Assembly (NCBI GenBank): GCA_045575975.1
Contig: JAZNFO010000001.1
Coordinates: 1 to 14,009, forward strand
Direction: 5' to 3'
Length of the DNA: 14,009 nucleotides
DNA from: RGIG8709 sp045575975
GTDB taxonomy: Bacteria > Bacillota > Clostridia > Monoglobales > Monoglobaceae
Shown here: positions 1-6,074 of the stretch, one piece after another
Numbering within the stretch: position 1 is the first letter of the stretch
Layout of the letters: each line of letters begins with the position of its first letter
Translations under genes and position numbers: made by a program
The notes under the pieces: generated by a model
Database searches by the model: none
Told to the model about the DNA's origin: nothing
The model's input: only the letters and a program-made list of their open reading frames with translations

Positions 1-75
1 AAGCAAATCATCAATCAAAAATTCAGCACAATTTTCAAGCCTCTCATTTCTGTGCTTCTTTTTTCTCATTCTCAT
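1..75 (-). CDS. trmB: Probable tRNA (guanine-N7-)-methyltransferase TrmB, N-terminal fragment
   Basis: An open frame of 25 codons starts at an ATG at 75-73 and runs off the left edge of the window. It is preceded by a GAGG ribosome binding site about 8 bases upstream. The visible protein begins MRMRKKKHRNERLENC and continues with AEFLIDDLL. The MRMR start followed by a basic stretch and a 'RLE-C---LI' pattern is, as I recall, how clostridial TrmB proteins begin. TrmB makes m7G46 in tRNA using S-adenosylmethionine. It starts only 17 bases after the stop of the EIIC-like permease, so the two are probably cotranscribed. The methyltransferase domain itself lies outside the window, so the name rests on the N-terminus alone. 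A second in-frame ATG two codons later (69-67) is a possible alternative start. Confidence 0.55.
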   Translation of the reverse strand, partial: MRMRKKKHRNERLENCAEFLIDDLL

Positions 76-92
76 AAATATGACCTCATCTT

Positions 93-1169
93 TTAAACAT
101 TAAGCTTTAAATCATTTTCTTTAATCCAATTAATCTTTCTCAGTACAAAACTAAAGATAGGTGTTATAACAGCAGGTAAAACAAATGAAATAAGAATTAA
201 GCCTGTCCAGTCAGAAACAGTTATTGCAGTTTTAACCCCGTTTTCTATATCAGAAATCCATCCCGAATATGTACCAATCTGTCCAACCAGACCACAAGTC
301 CCCATGCCTGATGAAACAGCTGCTCCATTCATCTTTAGTTTAAAAATACAAGTTGCAATAGGACCAGTTATAGCAGATGATAAAATCGGTGGTATCCATA
401 TTTTAGGATTCTTAATAATATTACTCATCTGGAGCATACTTGTTCCTATTCCCTGAGCAAATAAACCGCCCCACTTATTTTCTCTGAAACTCATAACAGC
501 AAATCCAACCATCTGTGCACAACAACCAGCAAGAGCAGCACCGCCTGCAAGTCCTGTTATTCCAAGTGCGGCACAAATCGCAGCACTACTGATAGGTAAA
601 GTTAAAGCAATACCAACAAGAACAGAAACTAATATACCCATTATAAATGGTTGTTGCTCTGTTGCCCACATAATTGCACTGCCAACTGCAGATGCCGCAG
701 TTCCAAGATAAGGCGCAAACCATATAGAAAGTAAAACACCCACACAAATTGTAACCGCAGGTGTTACAATTATATCAACTTTTGTTTCCTTGCTGACAGC
801 CTTACCAAATTCAGCTGCAATAATCGTGATAAAAAAAACAGCAAGAGGTCCGCCTGCACCGCCTAAGATGTTGGCAGCAGAACCAACTGTAACAAGTGAA
901 AACAAAACAAGCGGAGGACATGAAAGAGCATAGCCAATTGCAACTGCCATTGCAGCCCCCTGAACTTCCGCATGTTCTTTTGTATCAGCAGCAAACATTC
1001 CTATTTGTGTTAAAACATCAATACCAAACTGTTGTCCGATTGTTTTTAAAATAGTTCCAATCAACAAGGATGCAAAAAGGCCTTGTGCCATTGCGCTCAT
1101 TGCATCTATTCCGTATTTTCTGGCTGAAATTTCAATATTCTTTTTCTTTAGAAATTCTTTAAAATTCAT
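93..1169 (-). CDS. PTS EIIC-like membrane permease (PTS_EIIC_2 family), orphan
   Basis: This 358-residue integral membrane protein has about eight to ten hydrophobic segments rich in Gly and Ala. Its N-terminus (NFKEFLKKKNIEISARKYGI) and the block at about 200-300, including GGAALAGCCAQMVGF, 'SFRENKWGGLFAQGIGTSML' and 'NPKIWIPPILSSAITGPIAT', are typical of the PTS sugar transporter subunit IIC family PF13303. Members are annotated as phosphotransferase permeases, but their substrate is generally unknown. No EIIA or EIIB gene lies nearby, and no cytosolic phosphorylation domain is fused, so phosphotransferase coupling is not shown here. The start is supported by an AAGGGAG site upstream and by a consensus promoter at 1212-1240. 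The gene is probably cotranscribed with the downstream trmB-like gene. Family assignment is good; substrate and mechanism are unknown. Confidence 0.8.
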   Translation of the reverse strand: MNFKEFLKKKNIEISARKYGIDAMSAMAQGLFASLLIGTILKTIGQQFGIDVLTQIGMFAADTKEHAEVQGAAMAVAIGYALSCPPLVLFSLVTVGSAANILGGAGGPLAVFFITIIAAEFGKAVSKETKVDIIVTPAVTICVGVLLSIWFAPYLGTAASAVGSAIMWATEQQPFIMGILVSVLVGIALTLPISSAAICAALGITGLAGGAALAGCCAQMVGFAVMSFRENKWGGLFAQGIGTSMLQMSNIIKNPKIWIPPILSSAITGPIATCIFKLKMNGAAVSSGMGTCGLVGQIGTYSGWISDIENGVKTAITVSDWTGLILISFVLPAVITPIFSFVLRKINWIKENDLKLNV

Positions 1170-1211
1170 TATGACATACTCCCTTAAGATTATTTATTGA
1201 ACTACCAAAAG

Positions 1212-1240
1212 ATTATACCACTTTTTTCCCTTAATTGCAA
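1212..1240 (-). promoter_or_regulatory. Sigma-A promoter of the EIIC-like gene
   Basis: Read on the minus strand, a TTGCAA -35 (1240-1235) and a TATAAT -10 (1217-1212) are separated by 17 bases. Transcription would start near 1205, giving a leader of about 36 bases. It lies in the 90-base gap after the nitroreductase, so the EIIC-trmB unit can be expressed independently of it. Confidence 0.75.
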
Positions 1241-1259
1241 CATTTTTTACTATTAAAGT

Positions 1260-1778
1260 TTAAAATTTATCAAGTAAAACAACTTCTTCAATTCTGCGGA
1301 ACTTTGAATGCATATCCTTTGGTTTTGAATCTTCTGTGGGATAACCCATAACCAAAAGAGCAACCGGTTCAATATTATCCGGAATGTTAAATGTATTTTT
1401 CATAGCTATCGGGTCAAAGTGCATAACCCAACAACAGCCAACACCTATATCGTGTGCAGCAAGCATCATATGTGTTGCCACAATGGAGGCATCTACCGGA
1501 GCTGACATAGCTTTATCGTATGGTCTTATCCAGCTTTCGTCCCGATTATAGCATACAAGCATAGCAGCAGGAGCATTAAAATGACACTTTGTGCAATTTT
1601 GAAGCTTACCCACAGACTCATCTGTATTTAAAACAAGTATTCTCTGAGGTTGATTATTACATCCTGTGGGAGCCTTATGTCCCGCGTCTAGAATTTTATC
1701 AACATCCTCCTTTTTTAAATGTTCACATCTGAACTGTCTGACTGAATATCTGTCTTTAATAAGCTTTTTAAATTCCAT
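1260..1778 (-). CDS. Nitroreductase family protein (FMN-dependent oxidoreductase)
   Basis: A 172-residue protein of the compact nitroreductase superfamily. Members bind FMN as homodimers and use NAD(P)H to reduce nitro compounds, quinones or other acceptors; the natural substrate here is unknown. Visible family features are the N-terminal 'RYSVRQF' (residues 10-16, FMN phosphate-binding Arg-Ser-x-Arg type), 'APTGCNNQPQR' (36-46), the region 'GVGCCWVMHFDP' (112-123) and 'LLVMGYP' near 141-147, which precedes the usual C-terminal basic stretch. It has several cysteines (40, 62, 65, 115, 116) but no CxxCxxC ferredoxin motif, so it is not a ferredoxin fusion. The start has an AAGGAGA site 8 bases upstream. 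It sits 65 bases after mgtE with a terminator between, so it is expressed either by read-through or from a weak promoter I cannot identify with confidence. Confidence 0.88.
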   Translation of the reverse strand: MEFKKLIKDRYSVRQFRCEHLKKEDVDKILDAGHKAPTGCNNQPQRILVLNTDESVGKLQNCTKCHFNAPAAMLVCYNRDESWIRPYDKAMSAPVDASIVATHMMLAAHDIGVGCCWVMHFDPIAMKNTFNIPDNIEPVALLVMGYPTEDSKPKDMHSKFRRIEEVVLLDKF

Positions 1779-1800
1779 AATAATTTCTCCTTACATTATC

Positions 1801-1835
1801 AAAAAAGATGCATTTACATAATAAATACATCTTTT
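1801..1835 (-). terminator. Intrinsic terminator after mgtE
   Basis: On the minus strand AAAAGATG (1835-1828) pairs with CATCTTTT (1810-1803). The stem continues inward through a U-G wobble and an AUUUA/UAAAU helix, giving about 14 pairs around a 5-base loop. It is followed by a run of U (1806-1801). The wobble forms a pair only in minus-strand RNA, which fixes the orientation. Confidence 0.75.
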
Positions 1836-1843
1836 ATATTATT

Positions 1844-3175
1844 TTATAGTCCAAAAATACTAATAGCAATATTCAGATAAACCATTGTTGAAAATGCATC
1901 AACAATTGTTGTAATAAGAGGTGCCGCCATAATAGCAGGGTCAAGCTTTAGCTTTTTAGCTAAAATCGGCAAAAGACAACCGCAAAGCTTTGCTCCAACA
2001 ATAGTAAACATAAGCGAACCCGAAACTGCATATGCATATTGAATTTTTTTATAAATAAGCAAAATCCAGATTCCCGTTACAATAGACAAAGCAACACCAA
2101 CAATTAAACCAACTCTAAGTTCCTTCCACATAACCTTTAAGGTATCAGAAAATTTAATTTCATCAACTGCAAGTCCGCGGATTATAAGCACAGAACTTTG
2201 CGAACCTGAATTACCGGATGTATTCATAATCATCGGTATAAACGAAACCAAAAGAGGAATTTTTGATACTGCACCTTGAAAATTTGTTATAATCGTTCCG
2301 GTAACAGTTGCAGTAAGCATAAGAATTATAAGCCATAAAACTCTGTTCTTTGCGTGTACCCATACAGATGTTTTAAGGTATGGTTCGTCACTGGATGTCA
2401 TAGCAGCCATCTTATGCATATCTTCCGTGGTCTCTTCTGTCATAACATCAATAGCATCATCAAATGTTACAATACCAACAATACATCCCTCTGAATCAAC
2501 AACAGGAATAGCAATAAGTCCGTATTTTCTAAACAAATTTGCCGCATATTCTTTATCATCTACCGTCTTAACAGAGATAAAGTTTTCGTGCATAAGTTCA
2601 ATAATTGGAACCTCTGAATCAGATGTCATAAGGTCCTTTGCTGACACTATTCCAAGAAGTTTATGCTTTTCAACAACATAGCAGGTGTAAACAGTTTCAC
2701 TGTTAATACCTGTTATTCTGATTTTATCAAGAGCTTCTTTAACAGTCATTTTCGGATTAAGCTCAACGAATTCAATCGTCATAATACTTCCTGCACTGTC
2801 GTCAGGATACTGAAGCAAATGGTTTATATCAGCTCTTGTTTCACTATCCACATTTTCGAGAAGTTGTGCCACAACATTTGCAGGCATATCTGAAAGAAAA
2901 TCAACTGCATCATCTGTGAACATAGAATCCAAAATATTCTTAACTTCCTGTTTTGTGAATGAACGGACAAGCAGTTGTCTTAAATCATTATCCATATAAG
3001 AAAAAACTTCCGCCGCCTTGTCCTTTGCAATCATTCTGAAAATCAAAACCTGTCTTTCTTCCTCAAATTCTTCAAGAAGATTTGCAAGGTCAACAGGATT
3101 GTAATGAGAAAGCACTTCATGAATTGATTTATATTTCTTTTCTTCAAGCAAATTCTCTAATACTTCTTTTGTCAT
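1844..3175 (-). CDS. mgtE: Magnesium transporter MgtE
   Basis: A 443-residue MgtE-type Mg2+ channel, close to the family's usual 450. Residues 1-125 form the helical cytosolic N domain, with MgtE-type repeats such as 'MDNDLRQLLVRSF'. CBS domains span about 126-250 (first around 'AGSIMT', second around 'DLMTSDSEVPIIELM' to 'GIVTFDDAIDVM'). A connecting helix leads to a membrane domain at about 275-443 with five hydrophobic segments. The pore-family signature 'PMIMNTSGNSGSQSS' is at 314-328, 'LDPA' at 411-414, and Asp426 in 'TTIVDAFST' matches the conserved pore-lining Asp. In characterised MgtE the cytosolic domains close the channel when internal Mg2+ is high. The start follows a GGGGGAG site 6 bases upstream. 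The gene has a roughly 238-base leader with RNA structure, described separately. A terminator ends the transcript right after the stop. Confidence 0.96.
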   Translation of the reverse strand: MTKEVLENLLEEKKYKSIHEVLSHYNPVDLANLLEEFEEERQVLIFRMIAKDKAAEVFSYMDNDLRQLLVRSFTKQEVKNILDSMFTDDAVDFLSDMPANVVAQLLENVDSETRADINHLLQYPDDSAGSIMTIEFVELNPKMTVKEALDKIRITGINSETVYTCYVVEKHKLLGIVSAKDLMTSDSEVPIIELMHENFISVKTVDDKEYAANLFRKYGLIAIPVVDSEGCIVGIVTFDDAIDVMTEETTEDMHKMAAMTSSDEPYLKTSVWVHAKNRVLWLIILMLTATVTGTIITNFQGAVSKIPLLVSFIPMIMNTSGNSGSQSSVLIIRGLAVDEIKFSDTLKVMWKELRVGLIVGVALSIVTGIWILLIYKKIQYAYAVSGSLMFTIVGAKLCGCLLPILAKKLKLDPAIMAAPLITTIVDAFSTMVYLNIAISIFGL

Positions 3176-3217
3176 TTAAACTCCCCCAGTCTTACAAATT
3201 TTAGTAAAAAAGGGCAC

Positions 3218-3248
3218 AAAAAAACCGTGTTTATAAACGGACACAGCT
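3218..3248 (-). terminator. Candidate attenuator hairpin in the mgtE leader
   Basis: In minus-strand RNA AGCUGUGU (3248-3241) pairs with ACACGGUU (3230-3223) around a 10-base loop, followed by UUUUUUU (3224-3218). The stem is only moderately stable. Its 5' arm UGUGU could alternatively pair with ACACA at the 3' end of the 16-bp helix (about 3290-3284), the kind of exclusive pairing used by attenuating riboswitches. The pairing is visible in the sequence; the switching is inferred. Confidence 0.45.
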
Positions 3249-3413
3249 AAACAAAACAAAAAAGCTTAAAAGAATAAAGTTTTCTTGTGTGTATAACTGA
3301 ACAAGTCCAATATTAAATTCTGGTTTTTACTTCGCCCGCCGGTACTCCCGTCCAATTATACACACCTCAGCTTTCAATCAAAAATTAGAGTATTCATATT
3401 TCTTCATACGAAT
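3218..3413 (-). promoter_or_regulatory. Structured 5' leader of mgtE, candidate cis-regulatory RNA of unassigned class
   Basis: The 281-base gap between galE and mgtE holds a long untranslated leader. On the minus strand a 16-pair helix forms between 3365-3350 and 3302-3287. Fourteen pairs are Watson-Crick and two are G-U wobbles; the same positions would be C-A and A-C mismatches in plus-strand RNA, so the structure belongs to the mgtE-sense transcript. It encloses 47 bases with a GC-rich core (3350-3330, read as CGGGAGUACCGGCGGGCGAA) that stands out in an AT-rich leader, plus a small hairpin CCAG...UUGG at about 3323-3307. Downstream, 3248-3241 pairs with 3230-3223 and is followed by seven U (3224-3218), a terminator-like hairpin 43 bases before the start codon. 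I do not recognise the M-box, yybP-ykoY or NiCo consensus. The ligand is unknown; Mg2+ is only a guess from the gene. Confidence 0.6.
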
Positions 3414-3422
3414 ACTCTAATT
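3380..3422 (-). terminator. Intrinsic terminator after galE
   Basis: A 13-bp perfect inverted repeat (3422-3410 with 3395-3383) extends by four further pairs, one a G-U wobble, to about 17 bp around a 6-base GAAGAA loop. UUUUU follows on the minus strand. It lies 35 bases after the galE stop. Its 5' arm overlaps the -10 of the proposed mgtE promoter. Confidence 0.8.
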
Positions 3423-3448
3423 CTATCACTTTTTTATGGATAAGTCAA
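3420..3448 (-). promoter_or_regulatory. Candidate mgtE promoter, overlapping the galE terminator
   Basis: On the minus strand TTGACT (3448-3443) and TAGAAT (3425-3420) are exactly 17 bases apart. The predicted start is A3413, inside the 5' arm of the galE terminator. An mgtE transcript would therefore keep only the inner pairs of that hairpin and should not be terminated by it, whereas a galE transcript carries the full stem. A second, poorer candidate is TTGATT-15 bases-TATAAT at 3381-3355, but its -10 lies in the 5' arm of the leader helix. Confidence 0.6.
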
Positions 3449-3456
3449 ATATTTTT

Positions 3457-4470
3457 TTAGTTTTTATAACCATTAGGGTTATTCTTCTGCCATCTCCATG
3501 TGTCCTCACACATTTTCTCAAGATTAAATTTAGCAGTAAAACCTATTTCGCGTTTTGCATACTCGGGATTAGCATAGCAAGCATCAATATCGCCCGGTCT
3601 TCTTGCCTCAATTTTATAGTCTATTGTCTTTCCGCATGCTTTTTCAAATGCACATATCATATCAAGCACGCTATATCCCTGTCCTGTACCTAAATTATAT
3701 GTCACAATACCTGTTGGATTATTTATTTTTCTGAGAGCACAAAGATGTCCGTTTGCAAGATCAACAACATGTATATAGTCACGAACACCTGTTCCGTCAT
3801 GAGTATCATAATCATTGCCAAAAACATGAACAAATTCTCTCTTACCTACAGCAACCTGAGAAATATATGGAACAAGATTATTGGGAATTCCATTTGGGTC
3901 TTCACCAATTAATCCGCTTTCATGTGCACCAACTGGATTAAAATATCTGAGAAGTGCAATATCCCATTCGCTGTCAGCTTTTGCTATATCTCTAAGCATA
4001 TTTTCTATCATCAGTTTTGTCTGTCCATAGGGATTGGTTGCAGAAAGAGGAAAATCCTCTGTAATCGGTACTGTATGAGGCTTTCCGTATACAGTTGCAG
4101 ATGAACTAAACACCAGTTTTTTAACCCCGTGACCTTTCATAACCTCACAAAGATTTAATGTACTGATTAAATTATTCTGATAGTATAAAAGCGGTTTTTC
4201 ACAAGATTCACCAACTGCCTTAAGTCCTGCAAAATGAATAACTGCATCAAATTTATTTTCATTAAAAATTTTTTCAACAGAATCCTTGTCACAAAGGTCT
4301 GCTTCATAAAATTTAAAATCTTTGCCTGTTATCTTTTTAACTCTGTTTAAAGATTCAACTGAGCTATTACAAAGATTATCCACAACAACAATATCATAAC
4401 CATTTTCCAAAAGCTGAACGCAGGTATGGCTTCCTATATAGCCTGCACCGCCTGTAACTAATATATTCAT
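3457..4470 (-). CDS. galE: UDP-glucose 4-epimerase GalE
   Basis: A 337-residue short-chain dehydrogenase/reductase-type epimerase that interconverts UDP-glucose and UDP-galactose (Leloir pathway, precursor supply for surface sugars). The Rossmann NAD motif 'TGGAGYIGSH' is at residues 6-15 and 'ADL' at 57-59. The catalytic Ser124 lies in 'SSSATVYG', with Tyr148 and Lys152 in 'NPYGQTK', and GalE-type 'RYFNPVGAH' at 175-183. Length and motif spacing match bacterial GalE. An upstream in-frame ATG at 4485 would add MEVHI, but the GGAGG site sits 8 bases before the ATG at 4470 and known GalE proteins start at the equivalent of 'MNILVTGGAG', so I chose 4470. It is monocistronic, with a consensus promoter at 4503-4531 and a strong terminator at 3380-3422. 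No galK or galT is nearby. Some homologues also act on N-acetylated UDP-sugars. Confidence 0.95.
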   Translation of the reverse strand: MNILVTGGAGYIGSHTCVQLLENGYDIVVVDNLCNSSVESLNRVKKITGKDFKFYEADLCDKDSVEKIFNENKFDAVIHFAGLKAVGESCEKPLLYYQNNLISTLNLCEVMKGHGVKKLVFSSSATVYGKPHTVPITEDFPLSATNPYGQTKLMIENMLRDIAKADSEWDIALLRYFNPVGAHESGLIGEDPNGIPNNLVPYISQVAVGKREFVHVFGNDYDTHDGTGVRDYIHVVDLANGHLCALRKINNPTGIVTYNLGTGQGYSVLDMICAFEKACGKTIDYKIEARRPGDIDACYANPEYAKREIGFTAKFNLEKMCEDTWRWQKNNPNGYKN

Positions 4471-4502
4471 AATATGTACCTCCATACTGATTTTTCCTTT
4501 AT

Positions 4503-4531
4503 ATTATATGTAATTTTGAAAATTCTGTCAA
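4503..4531 (-). promoter_or_regulatory. Consensus sigma-A promoter of galE
   Basis: Minus strand TTGACA (4531-4526), 17-base spacer, TATAAT (4508-4503): a perfect match to the consensus. The start near 4496 gives a leader of about 25 bases to the ATG at 4470, and only about 10 bases to the alternative ATG at 4485, another reason to prefer 4470. Confidence 0.85.
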
Positions 4532-4550
4532 TAGAAATTTAAAAAATGTC

Positions 4551-4579
4551 TTGATGTTTGTTATAAAATGTAATATAAT
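4551..4579 (+). promoter_or_regulatory. Sigma-A promoter of the pepD-OPT-pqqD-like operon
   Basis: TTGATG (4551-4556), 17-base spacer, TATAAT (4574-4579). It diverges from the galE promoter with 19 bases between the two -35 boxes, so one bound protein could affect both directions. No clear operator palindrome is visible between them. Confidence 0.8.
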
Positions 4580-4612
4580 ACTAAGGTATGTTTAATTTAA
4601 AAGGAGTATTTA

Positions 4613-6055
4613 ATGAATAAATTATCAAAAATAAATTTTGACAGAATATTTTACTATTTTAATAAAATATGTTCCATACCTCACGGTTCCGGTAATATGG
4701 ACAAAATAAGCGAATTTTGTATTGAATTTGCGAGAGAGAACAATCTAAAGGCGATTCGTGATGATGCAAATAATGTTATTATATATAAAAATGCATCAGA
4801 AGGATTTGAAGAAAAGGCTCCCATTATTCTTCAGGGACACCTTGATATGGTATGTCAGTCCGATGAAAATACAAACATTAATTTCGACACAGAGTCCATT
4901 AAAACTTATATTTCCGGTGACTATCTGGAAGCAGACGGAACAACACTTGGAGCTGATAATGGAATTGCAGTTGCGATGATTCTGGCAATCCTTGAATCAA
5001 AAAGCTATCCACATCCACCTATCGAAGCCGTTTTTACGACAGATGAAGAAATTGGTATGATTGGGGCAGGAAAGCTTAATTTTAAAGCTTTATCCGGAAA
5101 AAGAATGATTAACATTGATGCAGAAGACCCGAAAACTCTTACTGTTTCCTGTGCCGGTGGAAGTGACTTTATTATGTATCTTCCAATTCATAAAAAAAGT
5201 GCTGCCGGTAAAAAAGCAACACTTTCAATTAAGGGTTTAAAAGGCGGTCATTCAGGAATTGAAATAAACAAAGGAAGATTAAATGCAAATCTTCTTATGG
5301 GAAGAATACTAAACGAAATGTCAACCGAAACAAACTTTGATATAATTAACATGAACGGTGGAGATAAAGCAAACGCCATTCCCCGGGCTTCAAGTGCAGA
5401 ACTTCTTATTTATGATGAAGATGATTTCAACAAAAAATTAGAAAACCGTATTAAAGAAATACAAAAAGAAATAAGTGAAAGGGAAAATGATTTTTCATAT
5501 AACATTAACTATGAAACTGACGGGGAATACGAAATCATAATCCCAGAACAAAAGGATAAGCTTATCTACACCCTGCTTTGTGTTCCTAACGGAGTTATAG
5601 ATATGAGTGTTCAAATAGATAACCTAGTTGAAACATCACTTAATCTTGGAATCTTAAAAACCCTTGACGAAAAAATTATGTTTCACTTTGCATTAAGAAG
5701 CAACAAGGAATCTGCACTGTATTTTCTTGAAGAAAGAATGAAAACCTTTGCAAAAAATTCTAATTTTGAATGTGAAGCATTTGGTCATTATCCTCCCTGG
5801 GAATTTAAAGACGGTTCAAAGCTTCAGGAACTTTACAAGAGCGAATATAAAGCCTTATTTAATGAAAATCCGGAGGTTGTTGCAATTCATGCCGGGCTTG
5901 AATGTGGACTTTTTGCATCGAACATAGATGATTTTGACTGTATAGCAATAGGTCCTGAAATTCTTGATGCACATACTACATCAGAAAGACTTAAAATATC
6001 ATCAGCAAAAGATATATTCAGTATTTTATTAAATGTTTTAAATAAATGTAATTAA
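4613..6055 (+). CDS. pepD: Aminoacyl-histidine dipeptidase (PepD, M20 family)
   Basis: A 480-residue cytosolic metallo-dipeptidase of the M20C (PepD, Xaa-His/carnosinase-like) group, full length for the family. Dinuclear zinc motifs are visible: 'GHLDMV' (His76, Asp78), 'LGADNGIA' with bridging Asp115, catalytic 'TTDEEIG' (Glu145, Glu146), 'INIDAED' (Asp169), and the C-terminal 'DAHTTSER' (His454). The lid/dimerisation domain is inserted at about residues 185-385, starting with 'SIKGLKGGHSGIEINKGR' that includes the conserved Gly-Gly-His-Ser-Gly. 'AIHAGLECG' (424-432) is another family block. The start has an AAGGAG site 7 bases upstream and a promoter at 4551-4579. It is the first gene of an operon with the OPT transporter 19 bases downstream, so it probably hydrolyses dipeptides derived from imported peptides. 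Exact substrate preference (Xaa-His or broad) cannot be read from sequence. Confidence 0.93.
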   Translation: MNKLSKINFDRIFYYFNKICSIPHGSGNMDKISEFCIEFARENNLKAIRDDANNVIIYKNASEGFEEKAPIILQGHLDMVCQSDENTNINFDTESIKTYISGDYLEADGTTLGADNGIAVAMILAILESKSYPHPPIEAVFTTDEEIGMIGAGKLNFKALSGKRMINIDAEDPKTLTVSCAGGSDFIMYLPIHKKSAAGKKATLSIKGLKGGHSGIEINKGRLNANLLMGRILNEMSTETNFDIINMNGGDKANAIPRASSAELLIYDEDDFNKKLENRIKEIQKEISERENDFSYNINYETDGEYEIIIPEQKDKLIYTLLCVPNGVIDMSVQIDNLVETSLNLGILKTLDEKIMFHFALRSNKESALYFLEERMKTFAKNSNFECEAFGHYPPWEFKDGSKLQELYKSEYKALFNENPEVVAIHAGLECGLFASNIDDFDCIAIGPEILDAHTTSERLKISSAKDIFSILLNVLNKCN

Positions 6056-6074
6056 CAAAAGATAGGAGATTATT

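Noticed and set aside
2427..2893. Open frames opposite mgtE, and similar frames opposite galE, OPT, pyk and the symporter
   Set aside because: They lie antisense or out of frame inside clear conserved genes, lack ribosome binding sites and resemble no family.
3355..3381. TTGATT-15-TATAAT as the mgtE promoter
   Set aside because: The spacer is short and the TATAAT lies inside the 5' arm of a 16-bp helix with orientation-specific wobble pairs. TTGACT-17-TAGAAT upstream is better and leaves the helix in the transcript. Not fully excluded.
3218..3413. M-box (ykoK) Mg2+ riboswitch upstream of mgtE
   Set aside because: I looked for the conserved M-box blocks on the minus strand and did not find them. 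The architecture (one long helix with a GC-rich internal core) also differs. A search tool could still detect a divergent member.
4471..4485. GalE start at the ATG at 4485 adding MEVHI
   Set aside because: That ATG is part of the ATGGAGG ribosome binding site of the better start at 4470, which gives the family N-terminus.
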